Position numbers and translations under genes: made by a program. A DNA stretch of 64,000 nt from Dicyema japonicum (lineage: Eukaryota > Dicyemida > Rhombozoa > Dicyemidae). The stretch is from positions 11,546-75,545 of the forward strand of contig RDEW01000016.1 of assembly GCA_011109175.1 (NCBI GenBank). The letters are read 5' to 3'. The notes under the pieces were generated by a model that ran no database searches, was not told where the DNA came from, and was given only the letters and a program-made list of their open reading frames with translations. Shown here in pieces: positions 10,770 through 22,465 of this stretch; within the stretch, counting starts at the first letter, position 1, and every line of letters begins with the position of its first letter.

Positions 10770-11775
10770 CTTTAAAACCCCTGATCCCCATCTTCACTTC
10801 CCATAACTACTTCGTGCATAATCCTTATTCCATTTTCAGAATAGTTGATTAAACCCAGCGAATCTTTATTCCTTTAGTTAGGGATGAGACTCTGTGGATC
10901 AACGTCCAGTATGTTTTTCAGGTGTTTCTTGAAAACAATACGGATTTCATCCGTCATTTAGAAGTCACCTTTTCTGATATATTTTTTCTATACCGTTTCT
11001 GCTTCGATCTAGTACATATCAGTTTTTATAGCTCTTCCAAAAGGATAGATTCTTGATTCAAATTTTAAGACTTTGTCCTTCTATTTTCAAATCCACACAT
11101 TCTTCCAATTTATAGACTTGATCACAAATATCCCGTTGGATAAAGCATCTCCATCTTATCTGTCAATAAAGAGTCTCAATTTCGTCTGTAGGCGATTCCT
11201 CTCACCTATAAATTCATAACTTTTGACGGTTAAGAATTATTATTACAGCTTTTTGGATTACCATCTTTTCATAAAATCGTAAATGCGTCTTCACGAGATC
11301 AATATTTATCTGCTAACAGTATTCAATTCCTCGTGTTGAATATTCCATGGTCCAACCACATAAACTCTTAGATGGAAAATCCCGATAATGTTCCAGGCTA
11401 CACCAGTTACGTCGAATCTAAAGAAACTTCATTAATATTCGACATCAAACTGACAATCACCTCTTGAGGAATGTAGTCAATCACAATATCCTATATGGTT
11501 ATAAGTATTTCACATAACAAGAAGTGACGACGTACATTAGACCCCATAGTTTATTACGGCTATTAAATAAGAATGGTTTAAATCTTCCGACGTTAGAACT
11601 TCAAATATAAAGGTTTCAGACAAAAACTCCAAACACCGTCCATGTTAAGTTTGTCCTATAACACTCATAGTTGACATTTTTTATATATATCTCATACCGG
11701 AATCGAATACGGACTTTGTTGTAGAATTCAATAATTTATTCTTTTATTAAAGAAAGAAAAGGGAGTAAACGGTTA
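10770..11775. other. No recognised feature
   Basis: AT-rich DNA with no open frame of note and no match to the repeat families defined in this window. Confidence 0.4.
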
Positions 11776-11785
11776 TATAGCGTTT

Positions 11786-11850
11786 GCCCTGACTTCGTGG
11801 CTATTCCCTCTCGAGATAGCGAGAATCGCTCAAATAGCCAGCAGCAAAAA
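11786..11850 (+). repeat. Foldback repeat A, copy 1
   Basis: Core GTGGCTATTCCCTCTC...CGAGAATCGCTCAAATAGCCAGC. TGGCTATT and AATAGCCA form an 8-bp outer stem, and an inner GCGA/TCGC pairing lies just 5' of the closing arm. Two further copies are at about 30,442-30,515 and 63,592-63,655. Confidence 0.6.
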
Positions 11851-12189
11851 TTATATTCAAAAATTATAATAGAACTTGTATCTTATCGAAATTGCAAGGA
11901 GTGCTAGTTCATCATGCCTTTTTCTTTTTCATTCATCTGCACTATTTATAATACTCAGATTAGCATTTTTTCAGTTGGTCTGATACCTTCATAACCTTGG
12001 TTACCAATTCCTTTAAATACATCTTCGCGATTGCGTTGAATATCAAACTTTAAAAGATGCTTTGCATGCTAAATTTCCCGAAAATCTTCCGAGGCACCGA
12101 AAATATAGGCTTGTAAAGAAGATAGAGAATTTTTCCATTATCAATGACAGGTATTGTAAATTTTCAATAATTTTAGACTGTATCTTAAA

Positions 12190-12393
12190 TAAACTGATCC
12201 CAAGTTAGTCATATCCCAGGATAATGAAACCGAAATTGAGCATGTTGCGAAATCGTTGCACGAGTTTTCACACGGAGGAGTCAATAAAATTGAGTATGAA
12301 TGTCGACAAAGATACTTCACTGTAAAGAATGAGATTATCAGAAAAGTCATTCGAAATTGTGAAGTCTGCAATAGGGGAATGTCTATTTGTTAA
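12190..12393 (+). pseudogene. Integrase-type H2C2 zinc finger remnant (LTR-retrotransposon-like)
   Basis: One frame reads HVAKSLHEFSHGGVNKIEYE, then RQRYFTVKNEIIRKVIRNC and EVCNRG, ending at a TAA at 12,391. The H-x3-H (HEFSH) followed by C-x2-C (CEVC) is the N-terminal zinc-binding domain of Ty3/gypsy-type integrases. The frame has a stop just upstream (12,190). The sequence FMSNNGKIKR near 12,645-12,675 may be a relic of the catalytic core D-N-G motif. No RT, protease, gag or LTRs could be identified, so this is a fossil fragment. Confidence 0.55.
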
Positions 12394-12699
12394 TTGCGAC
12401 CTTGATTTGAAGAAAACTAGTTCTTGTTTTTGAGAACCAATCAAGATGAACGGTGTTTATAATTATTGTCTGATTCACGTGGGTATGTGATGCTTACATC
12501 AGATGACCCAAATCATTCTCTTTTCATTTTGAGAACAAACTCGGCGTACTACTAGTTTCACAGCTCTATCTGCCTATTTGGGAATATCCAAAACTCTAGT
12601 TTTCTTGGGGTTCAACATATCACATTTAGATTGAGGTCACTATTGGATTTTCATGTCTAATAATGGAAAGATTAAACGGACCGTATATGAAAGGCTGAG

Positions 12700-14430
12700 G
12701 GTGAGAAGATTTTATGAAAAAATCCATATTTTTGGAAATACTATCGGAAGATAATGTGTTCGAAGTCGGGCAGAAAGATAATATGAAATAACCAGACGGG
12801 GGAAATGGCTGACAAATAAAACACCTTCGATGTTCAGGGATCAGCTCTAAAAAATTCAGGTTGTTGATCCGTGGAGGTTGACGCAAGATGACAAAAGAAG
12901 TTGTGTGCCAATATATTTAAAAACTCCGACAAGGAATATTCTCAAGAAATTTGGACGCCTGACTCTCTCAGATGCAATTGTGTTCATATAATTGATCTCC
13001 TTGAAAATCTTGAGAAAGAACTCAGCGACAATTATGTCGACAGGGATCAAACTAAATAAATTAATTGGGATAATGCTCACGTCATTCATAAATCTAGGGA
13101 AACCTATCCATTCTTTAACACCTATCATATTCGATTCATTTCATCGTCGTTTTTTATGAAGTTATTCTTTCCGAGTCAAGAGTAGAGATGTATGATTCTG
13201 TTCTCCAACCAGGATATTTTTAATTCATAATAAATTTGAATTAATTAACACCAATTTATATACCCGAAAAAAGAACCGATTAAGTTAGTAAAATGTTAGT
13301 AAACTCCGCAAGTAGGAAGTACATTGTACTTATCCACAAAGGCACTGCAGTCTGAAATTATATTATTAATTACGTGTTTCACTTGTCGTCATTTATAGTC
13401 TAAAGATATTACTTTCGAACATATACATGGTATTACTTTCGATTCTTGATTCTATCTGATATATATCTATAATAAATATAATATCATACGCCACTGCATC
13501 ATCGAATGAATCCCTGCACACGATGACACTATATTATTATTAAAAATACTTAAATAATTAAACATTTCTGACATTAAATGCTTGAATAACTTTTATTCTG
13601 TCTGGAAAGTAACTACATAAATTAAAAAAATGTACATATGTAAAGTAATGTTAATTGTTCAGCAAAATCAATCGCGATGTATGTAAGGGAATTGCATTGT
13701 TGCAAACGCCTATTAAATTAATAATATATAACAAGCTCGAATTGTAACTTGAAAAGTACGTTTGTTTATATATTTTAAGCTTTCATCATTAATACATGAC
13801 TATGGTTAAGTAATATTTAATACAAATGACTCACATCCAGTCCAATAAATGAAAAATTGGTATCCTCTTCAAATTTAATGTTTTGAATGTATAAATATCC
13901 TATTTTAGAATAAAAGTGTAGGACAGAAACTGTACAATTAATCAATATCTTAATAATTAATATTTAATACAGTCGTTCCACTGATTAATTTCTAATTGAC
14001 AATATTTCTGTGTCAAAATGCAGAATGTAAGGTATAGTATAATGAAAAAGAACATCTATAGGATTAAATATCAAAATGATGAATATACTAGTTAACCACA
14101 AGAAATTAAAATTATTACATAAATTACAGTCTTTATAATTAATAATAATTTTATTAAATCAAACATTTAATTAATAAATAAAATTAAAAAATAATTTAAT
14201 AAAATTCACTTATTATACAGTGTTCTCCGATTTGTGTAATAACATAACCATGAAGTTTTATAACTATGCCAAAATTTCTAATATCTTTTCCAAAATGTTT
14301 AATAACTTTGTCAAAATGTTTAAAAATTGTCATAAAGTTTAATAACCTTTAAATAATGTTAATTATAAAATGCGTAAAAATCATTTTTAAGTGAATTTGT
14401 TATCCAAGAGCTAAAAATTGTCCTATTTCT
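12700..14430. other. AT-rich DNA, no gene recognised
   Basis: From about 12,700 to 13,130 there may be more eroded integrase sequence, but no frame is convincing. From 13,200 to 14,430 the sequence is very AT-rich with many short homopolymers and no open frame. Confidence 0.4.
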
Positions 14431-14436
14431 ATCTAG

Positions 14437-14675
14437 GAATTTAGATATGCGGATGACCTGATTTTGTTTTCGAGGAAATCAATGATATCAGCATACAATA
14501 CTTTCGTCCTTATCATACTGCTCTACATCTCGGAAACGTGGGAACTAACTCGGAGATGTGTTGATAACCTAATGCTTTCTAAGAAAACAATTAAGATTCT
14601 ATTACGCATACACAATCCAATCGTGATAAATACGAATCTTATACACAGCTTGCTAGTTGGAGCATCTGGATAAAA
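14437..14675 (+). pseudogene. LINE reverse transcriptase fragment with internal deletion
   Basis: FRYADDLILFSR at about 14,445-14,480 is the YADD catalytic box of an APE-type LINE RT. It is followed almost at once by AYNTFVLIILLYISETWEL, which in intact elements (LPxLLYGSETW) lies more than 100 residues further on. The fragment has therefore lost the thumb between the two motifs. It ends at a TAA near 14,673. Confidence 0.6.
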
Positions 14676-14679
14676 TTAT

Positions 14680-15520
14680 TACAACAACATTGATCTAAAC
14701 CATGCTAAAATTGCATTAGTCGACGATAATGATGAATAAAGTCTCCGAAATCGTAATCTTGTAAGAGCGTGGAGATGTCTAACAGACCAGATTATCTGGG
14801 GTGGTTTTGGACGATTGAATCATTGGAGAATGCCTGAGAATGTCTGTTAAAAGTAACTATGATTTCCCTACCGCAAAATGAGGTCATATTTCTATTTGAC
14901 AGTAAAATTAGGTCAACCGTTGAAGTGATAATATATTTGATGACAATGGATGTACTGGTTCATGCTTTTATTCGGAACCAAATGTGGATGCCATTAGTGG
15001 ATACTGTCCTTACTCTTATTCTTTGTAACTATCAGGAACCGTGGACGTATGGACAATTCTTTAATGATCCGGATGACCGAACTAATCTTTAATGTCTGTT
15101 TTTTGAACTAATTATTAAATGTTGTGAATGGTAAAAGACTTGTCTCAAACGACTAGCGGTTATTCAACGAATGCTTAGTTAAGTTTTTATCCATGTGATG
15201 AAATTGGTAATTTTCTGGCAATGAATATGAGAATAGCAGCCTCGTTTGGTCTCTGTACTGTTGCTATACTGTTACTATGACCTTTTCGTTGATGAAAAAT
15301 TAAAATAATAATTATGAAATAGTGAAAAACTCAAATAATAGTAATGGAAACGTCTCAGTGTGCTTAATGTTACAGATAAAACCCTTGGAAATAACAAGGT
15401 TGCAAATATAATGGAAGAGAAGTCTAATCGGACACTTTCATTTCATGCTTATGTTCTACTTTAAAAGTTCTCTCTTATGTTACTGATTTGATGTATGTCC
15501 CCGTTACTTTATTTACATCT
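14680..15520. other. No recognised feature
   Basis: One open frame (14,859-15,092, plus) has no recognisable motif. The rest is AT-rich. Confidence 0.35.
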
Positions 15521-15524
15521 TCGC

Positions 15525-16110
15525 ACTTAGAGACAGCTTTGTTGGTTGAGTGGTGGACGCCTCTCTAATGATGTTGTCTTTATCGTACTCTCAGTCTGTC
15601 TATTCTACCCCGTTTACAATTTCAATGTCAGAGGACTCTCTAAACAGGAGACCCTATGTATTGATCGAGGAGGAAAGTTACATGGAGAAATTAGTAGAAC
15701 GGAGAGTGAAGAGGACGACACAAGTAAAGCCCTAAATACTCATGTGCTTATAGGTAACGCAGGGGTACAATTAAGTAACTTAAGACAACTCTTTCCCTGA
15801 TCGTAGTTGAATTGTCTTTACTTGGAAGTCGTAGTGATCTCGGGAGCGGACTGACTTGGTAGCGAGATTGCTAACGGTCTCCACCTTCTTACATGTTATC
15901 GAAACTGGGTTACTTTAAAGACAAAGTAAAAACAAGGGACATGTAACCAAGTAGGATGAGGTCTAAAAAATAATTTAAAACTGCGTCATCCAGTGTCTCT
16001 GGTCTTCATGCACACACTACAACACGAAAGAACCTTCTCTCATTCCTGAAGAGAAATCCGATTGGAGAAGGGAACTTTTACAATTTAAACTAAGAAACAA
16101 GCAATATTTT
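15525..16110 (+). repeat. Interspersed repeat B, copy 1
   Basis: It begins near GTTGGTTGAGTGGTGGACGC, with GAAAGTTACATGGAGAAA, AACGCAGGGGTACAATTAA and a 3' part CCTTCTCTCATTCCTGAAG...GATTGGAGAAGGG. The same modules in the same order are at 53,945-54,430. The dispersed, roughly 500-bp collinear structure without coding capacity suggests a non-autonomous element. Confidence 0.6.
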
Positions 16111-16309
16111 GCATCAAATTAACAGTCTGGAATTTTAATATAAAAATTAATTGTGTCACATTAAAGCTTTTATTGCATAAATGTCTAACCCAACATTAAT
16201 TGCCTGTCTGATATTCACCACATCAGTTTAAGTGCATCTGATACTCAATCGAATTAAACTCTATCAAGCTCTTTCAATGCTGGACAAGAATCCAACCTAG
16301 ATTCTACAG

Positions 16310-16445
16310 TTCATTTGTTGAGAATATCAGGTTTCTTATGTCTGTCATCACCTAAGCTATCCCATGGGAAGAGAAAAGTCAAGGGCTTTTTTCCACCAGG
16401 AAAAAAAGTAAACATTTCTTGCATAGAGGTTAAGACATCACCTCA
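16310..16445 (+). repeat. Interspersed repeat C, copy 1
   Basis: Shares TTTGTTGAGAATATCAGG, a GTCYGTC...CATG segment and AAACATTTCTTGCATAGAGG with the other C copies at about 22,010 (+), 39,160 (-), 52,430 (+), 56,350 (-), 58,310 (+) and 63,260 (+). No coding frame is conserved among copies. Confidence 0.5.
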
Positions 16446-16574
16446 TTCTTTGGCGAAAGAGTTCTCATAATAGTCTTCATTGGTCAAAGAGAAGGTAGGA
16501 AGATCCTTTCAACTACTGTATCGCGCTAAAAGGACTCGTCGCCTCACGGATGGAATCTGTTTGACGAGAATTGA

Positions 16575-16665
16575 CTTTTGCTGAAACTCCATCTTTCGGA
16601 TTCGAACCACGACCTTCAGATCCAACGTCATTAAACACGTTCAGCCGGAAAGCCTTTATTAGTAA
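16575..16665 (-). repeat. tRNA-like sequence (box B present), possible SINE head
   Basis: On the minus strand, GGTCGTGGTTCGAATCCG gives a good tRNA T-arm/box B, preceded by a partial anticodon-arm-like stretch (GACGTTGGATCTGAAGG). An acceptor stem does not form, so this is unlikely to be a functional tRNA gene. A tRNA-derived SINE head is more likely. Confidence 0.35.
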
Positions 16666-17411
16666 ACCCTGAAGGTAACATTACTTAACATACTTTACAT
16701 GAAAGAGTTAATTTCATCAAAACACATAATCTAATTCGAAAATTATTTTTTGTGTTGTGGTGTATTGGCCGTTCTACTTTTTGGATTGAACAGACAATGA
16801 AAAGGATCCGAAACCAACACCGAAACCCAAAGAGCATATTTCTCGCACGTCTATCCCCTGCATTATCTGTGGAGAGGCAAAAAGAGGAAATATAGTATCT
16901 AATGTTCCCGTTGCCCAAATTTTGGACACCTTGGGTGCAACAAGCTGACAAATCGGACTGCTCAGTGTCTCCCAAGATGGTCATGCCCCACATGCCTTGG
17001 GAACCCCACAAGGCAAAAGGAACCGCTCTCTGGTTCAGTCCTGGACCTATCTAACACGGACGAATTTTACGCCGCCTGAACCGGCTTGTATCAGAGAGGG
17101 TTATCCCACTCAGAATCCCAAAGTCGCGCTCAGCAGCTGCCACGTGTATCTCAAAACTAATCACCAAAGCAGTCAGTGACAACACCCAAGAAGCTTGGAT
17201 GCGCCTTCTCTGCTTTGCACCTCTTGTCCTCGGATCACATCCGACTGAACTGAAGGAACGGAATGTCAAGTCAATCATCAAAAGGAACGTTTCTAAATAC
17301 GAAAGTATCAACCTGGCGGATACACTGGAAAGCATTTCGACTGCTGTTGACTCATCCTCTTCATCCAGAATCAAGAAAAGGGATCTTCGCAGATAAATAA
17401 ACAAGAAGATC

Positions 17412-18846
17412 ATGGTCGGGGACATTCGGGGAGCCCTACGTACACTCTCCAGCAGCGACAAGGTTCTTTCACCAAGCAAAGAAACCTTAGACCAGTTAGT
17501 CCAGAAACATCCGCCCGCACCAGCTGATCTACGTGACACGAAAATTCAAAAGGATGTCCCACAACTAAATGCCACCCCTGATGATATTAAATGGGCTATC
17601 CGTGCATTCCCTGGAAGCAGCGGCGCCGGTCTGGACGGCCTACGCCCAAGCCACATAAAATACCTCACCTCTGTAACAACCGTCGATACAGAGGACTCCT
17701 TCATCGTCTCATTGAATGCCTTACGAATCACGTTCTTCGGGCAGATATCTCGGAGTATGCTTGAGAACTCCTCTTCGCTTCGAGGTTGGTAGCCTTTAAG
17801 AAGTTTTGCGGCGAGATAAGACCCATCGCCATTGGTAACGTCCTTAGGCGCTTATCGTCGAAGATCACTGCCAGAGCAGCCAGCAAGACTTTTGAGTGCC
17901 AAACTTAGTCCTGTCCAACTCGGAGTTGGAGTACCTAATGGATGTGAAGCAGTAATACATTCAATCCGGAATTTTGTTGCCAGCCCTCCTGACGCGTAGG
18001 ATTCAATTATAGTCAAACTGGACATACGTAATGCATTCAATAGCATCCGAAGGATAGAATCATAGAAGATAGTGTCTCTAGGATTCCTGAGATCAGCAGG
18101 ATGGTCAGACTCTCATATGGTTCCCCGTGTACGCTGATCTTCGGACAACACGCCATCAAGTCCAAGACTGGAGTCCAACAAGGAGACCCACTTGGCCCTC
18201 TACTCTTTGCTTTGGGTATCGACTGTGTATCATCTGCGATCAAAACTCCCTTGAACTTATGGTACCTTGATGACGCGACCATTGGGGGAGTTGGGAAATT
18301 GTTGTGGAAGAGGTTAAACGCGTCATCCCTGCCCTCGCGGCACTCGGACTGGAGCCGAATCCATCGAAGTGCGAAGTTATTAACGTGACCTGTGGAGAGG
18401 ACACCTTTGAACGCGCAATAACGACCATTTCTACTTGCCTCCAGGACATCAAAGTCACCCGACTAGAAAAGGCGATTTTCCTCGGATCTCCTCTGTATGA
18501 CATGTCAACTGTCCTGGAGGAGAAGAGTGAATCCGTACAGCTGCTCACGCACAATCTAAAGGCTTTGGACTCCCACATTTCTCTCTTCATCCTCAAGAAT
18601 TTTCACCTTACACCACGACTCCTTTTTTTTCTACGGACATCCCCATGTTTCACAGACATGGATTTCTTGAGAGTTATCGATGAGAAGCTGAGGACCTCTG
18701 TTGAAGAAACACTTAACATCTCTCTGGATAAAGCAGGGTGGACCCAATGCAAGTTACCACTTCGTTATGGAGGAATTGGGATACGCTCGCCACTTGAACT
18801 CGCCCTCCAGCCTTTCTGTCTTCGACATATGCTTCCCGTGGTCTAG
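17412..18846 (+). pseudogene. Retroelement copy 2: reverse transcriptase in several frames
   Basis: SSGAGLDGLRPSHIKYL (about 17,620) is the RT entry motif. IRPIAIGNVLRR-like sequence follows in another frame near 17,818. IVKLDIRNAFNSIRR sits near 18,011-18,055 and GVQQGDPLGPLLFALGIDCV at about 18,170-18,235. LNLWYLDDATIGG carries the catalytic YLDD near 18,255-18,290. The thumb continues to 18,846 with IFLGSPLYDM and YGGIGIRSP. Breaks occur near 17,790, 18,060 and 18,300. Confidence 0.75.
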
Positions 18847-19279
18847 TTCACCAGATCCTACGCTACATTAACGGATCGGACACTGAACCAATGGCATGCA
18901 TGGCTCACGATGTTTGGATTGGACTTAATTTGGGACTCCAAAGAACTTCAACAAACAAACGAGACTGAACGAACTTGTAATGTTCTTCCAGGGACCATCG
19001 ATAGAAGCCTAAACAACAACACTCGACCAGCATCGTCTGGCTTGTCTGGCTACCGCATCAACAAACGTAAGTAGTGCATGGCTCAAAAGCATTCCCGTGC
19101 ATTTCACTCGAACTTTTCTGGACGATGACTCCACGAGGATTGGATTTGCGTCTGCCTCGGAATCGATGCTTGCGTAATCCATCGCTGTAGATGTGGAGGA
19201 ATAGTTGACACAAAAAAACTCCACGCACTTTTCTGCGAAGGAGCGCTGGAAGGAACCTGAGACATAGTGCAATCGACAA

Positions 19280-19731
19280 GGTTATTGCGTGGGGACTAGA
19301 AGCTGCCGGATTTCCTGTCCAGATGGAGCCCCTAGGACTTGCCACGGCAAACAGAAGGCCGGATGGAGCGACTCTGTTCCCGTGGGTTGCTGGGAAGTAC
19401 CTGGCCTGGGATGCCACCTGCGTAGATAGCTTCTCCCCTTCCAATATTACAATGAGTGCGACAAATCCAGGCTCAGCTGCAGAGAAAGCAGAAATACTTA
19501 AAGCAAAGAAGTACACATGCCTCGGCAAGCAGTACACTTTTGAACCAGTCGCAGTCGAAACTTCGGGAGTCATATGAAGCAGGTCGTTTAGCCCTGCTCA
19601 ACAAAATTGGATCGTTAGTCGCTAAAAGGAGGAGGGATGTCAGAGAGAAAGGCTGGCTCATTGAGCGCATCTCCTTACAGATCGTAGGGGGAAATGCGCT
19701 CTCAATCCTGAGAGCAGCCAGTAGCCTTTAA
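19280..19731 (+). pseudogene. Retroelement copy 2: restriction-like endonuclease and C-tail
   Basis: RRPDGATLFPWVAGKYLAWD (about 19,350-19,410) retains PD...D...K of the restriction-like nuclease, followed by ATCVDSFSPSN and YTCLGKQYTFEPVAVETS. A frame change near 19,560 leads into the conserved tail ALLNKIGSLVAKRRRD and EKGWLIERISLQIVGGN, stop at 19,729. The tail is the part shared with copies 3 and 4. Confidence 0.75.
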
Positions 19732-19804
19732 CTATTTGGTTTTATTCTTCAATAAATTGTTATTGATTTAAAAAAAATAAAATTTATTTTTATAATTTAT
19801 AATG

Positions 19805-19870
19805 AAAATTTAGTGACGCCGTCATCAGTGAATACTCACTGCGGAACTGGATTGTCTAGAAAATAAAGTG
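19805..19870 (+). repeat. Interspersed repeat F, copy 1
   Basis: GACGCCGTCATCAGTGAATACTCACTGCGGAACTGGATTG recurs with changes at about 41,025-41,075 (+) and, inverted, at about 58,438-58,490. It is non-coding and lies directly behind retroelement copy 2. Confidence 0.45.
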
Positions 19871-20129
19871 TGTGTCCTGCCTATGCGAGCTAATACCACG
19901 GCTCCGTGAAAAAGGCTTTAAAAAAATGAAAATTTAAAATTTGCTTAGCGTGGTATCTTGTGGCTCACTGAAATTTTATCACTCATTACGGAAAGGAACG
20001 AAAAGAGCCATCAGCCTTACCCACCGTTTGGTGGTTCCCTTAATCTATGAACGTTATTTGCTAGCAGGTTAGTAAAGGTTGAAAGTTACAATAAAATTAA
20101 TATCAAAAATATAAAATAAATTCACAAAT

Positions 20130-21235
20130 TTATTCAATCCAATGTAGGTTTGGGCACTTGTTATCCCCGGCAAATAGCTCAGCAAAATATTCGCTTCTGC
20201 ACACATCCCTGCAGGAGGGACGCATTTCCGGTGAATAGTGGAATATTCTCTCCAACAAACTAGTCACATCACTGGTTCTTATAAATCTCCCAATCTTGAT
20301 GGTAAAATCAATAGTACCGTCCTAAAGTCCACTCTTTGGAAATTTCCAAGGATTCTGGTGTCATTCCTCCGTCTCATTGCTGCCAACTCTTCAGTACTGG
20401 GTGTCCCCAATACTCTTATAATCTTAACAAGTTGGTCATCAGAGTCGAATCCCTCAAAAAGAGGACGAGGAAGGAAACACTCCGCAAGTACACAGCCAGC
20501 TGACCACACATCAACAGGAGTAGAGTAAAATACGGCTCCAAGGATGAGCTCCGGAGCACGATAGTAACGAGAACAGATATAATCCACACTGGGTTCGTTC
20601 GGCATGACTTTTTTGGCACTTCAAATTAAACGGTCAATCAACTTCCCAAAATCACAGAGTTTGAGGACATTGGAGGAGGGATCAACGAGAAGGTTGGAAG
20701 GCTTGATATCCCTGTGGAGAATGCCAAGACTGTGCATGTAATGCAAAGCACAAAACATCTGGTACATATAAATCTACCATTCCGCCAAAGTTGTTACTTT
20801 TATGACAACTGGGGACAGTTTAGGGGACTTTTCCGTGTTTTTACAGATAACCTTGGCAATGTTGGTGGGTATAAAGTCCATGAATATGTGAAGGTACTTT
20901 GAATGTCTCGTGTTATCGTAGTAGAAGAAGTAAAGCGTCACAATGTTAGGGTGGGATAATCTTCGCAGAATGTCAATTTCTCTATTCTGAAACTGATGAC
21001 CAGTTGATACCCTGTATTCGGGATCTTGCAGGACTTTTTTCATGGCGAAGAATTGGTCTCCGATTTTGACTTTGAATACCACTCCGAAAGTTCCCTCGTC
21101 GATTACTGAATTGACGCGGTAACAAATTTCTTTGAAGTTGCACTGTGGAGTGACTACGTTGACGGTTACTGGGGACTTGGAAAAGTTTATGTCTACTTGG
21201 GTTATTTTATGTTTATTACTGTCTCTGTTTGGCAT
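20130..21235 (-). CDS. GSK3: Glycogen synthase kinase 3 (shaggy) homologue
   Basis: Ser/Thr kinase of the CMGC group that phosphorylates primed substrates and acts in Wnt and insulin signalling. Splicing out four introns (20,987-21,010; 20,774-20,797; 20,619-20,642; 20,295-20,317; 24, 24, 24 and 23 nt) gives an open frame of about 336 residues from the ATG at 21,235. Visible landmarks are [15 protein letters not shown] (ATP-binding Lys), [36 protein letters not shown] with the activation-loop Tyr of GSK3 kept, and WSAGCVLAE. The glycine-rich loop reads DEGTFGVV, so the first Gly of GxGxFG is replaced. The C-lobe ends at LHWIE, without the extended tail of vertebrate GSK3. Assignment to GSK3 is firm; the start codon is the first in-frame ATG. 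Confidence 0.92.
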
Positions 21236-21499
21236 TAAGATACGATTATATGGCAAAACACATCTACTGTTATTTGAATTTATTATTAAATATTTATTAT
21301 TATATATTTAAATTATTTAGAATAAATGATAAATTTGTTAATATTTTAATATTTTATAATCTTAAGAATTTAACTTATCTTTAATCAATAATTGACGTAT
21401 TTAGTTTAATCTTTGTGTCTTTGTAGTGACGAAAAACAAGTTAATATAGAGAATTTAATTTAAAGAACGTCATTTCATAGAATATCACCCGGACCAATT

Positions 21500-21780
21500 T
21501 TCCTAGAAGCTCTTATCGGACTGGAGTCCGGGATGCAAGGATGCGCCCCCGTTAATTATGTTAGTCGACCAGTGTGGTCATGTGTGGACACGAGAGAAGA
21601 ACACTTGTACATGATGCAGACTTCGATGGAACGTATCTGGATCACGTGATAGTTAAAATTAATTAATTAAAATTAGTAGATTCGAAAAAGTTATGGGTAC
21701 TATAGAGCAGAGTACAGCAAAAACCTCTCGACCCTGTTGAGATCTATCGGGATCACTTAATTAGATAATTATAACTCCCC
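21500..21780 (+). repeat. Repeat G-type ends (two in tandem)
   Basis: CTGGATCACGTGATAGTTAA at about 21,639 and CGGGATCACTTAATTAGA at about 21,749 repeat the motif seen at 104-125 and 50,780. They look like stacked 5'-truncated retroelement ends. Confidence 0.35.
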
Positions 21781-22009
21781 CTTTCTTGGTTTTCCCTTTT
21801 TCTGAGGAACCATCATTCTAGATACTTTATTTAACCCCGGACCTTTCAAATGAAGGAAACCAATGTGTAGCATGGTAGTGACGACTAACAGCAGAGGCTG
21901 TCAAAAATCTTATATGGAGGAGAAATTGAAGGCGGACCAGCACAAGAGAAGGGGTTACCCGGCTTGTATCTGGAAGTAGGGAAATGTCACTTCTATCAAT
22001 GTCGCGGGC

Positions 22010-22180
22010 ACTGTCCTTTGTTGAGAACATCAGGTTTCCGACATCCCCTGAGTCCGTCATTTTACCATGCTTACAAAACGTAAGAAGACAAGTCCTTCAT
22101 CCATCAAAAAACTGAGCAGACATTTCTTATAATTAAAATATGTCACTTCCAGCTTCCGATCCATTAACCACTTGTCTAGT
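22010..22180 (+). repeat. Interspersed repeat C, copy 2
   Basis: TTTGTTGAGAACATCAGG, CCCCTGAGTCCGTCATTTTA, AAGAAGACAAGTCCTTCATC and ATTAACCACTTG align in order with the copies at 52,430 and 63,260. It ends just before the region upstream of the homeodomain gene. Confidence 0.65.
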
Positions 22181-22465
22181 AGGCGGCTTAATAAATATTG
22201 ATATTTCTAAGTCGAGGATTTTGACACCAAATATGGGAATAGCCTGCGTTGCCGCCTTAGCCACCATCAGACCACTTAACGTTGAAGTTTTTAATAAACC
22301 CAATTTTTCCAGCAATTGAGTATAAAAATCATTACAAGCAAATTATCGGAAACTTCCTGATTTCAATCAATATCCACGAAAATCATATAAATTATAGGAA
22401 AACGATAAAACTCTTCATCTGACCAATTCACCCCCAATCGTATCATTAAGCAATAAAGTCGCAGA

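Larger units (their letters stand above)
16800..19780 (+). mobile_element. PHD-RT-restriction-like endonuclease retroelement, copy 2
   Basis: Same order of domains as copy 1: a broken PHD-like finger near 16,855-17,005 (CIICGEAKRGN, then WSCPTCLGN in another frame), RT from about 17,410 to 18,846, endonuclease and tail at 19,280-19,731. It ends with AATAAA and an A-rich tail at about 19,752-19,780. G+C is visibly higher than in the flanks. Frameshifts and stops throughout make it inactive. It appears to share the lineage of copy 1 but is diverged, so the family was active more than once. Confidence 0.8.

Noticed and set aside
22139-22315. Open frame upstream of the homeodomain gene as its first exon
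   Set aside because: Its start lies within repeat C (shared with 63,260), and no splice junction joins it in frame to 22,466.
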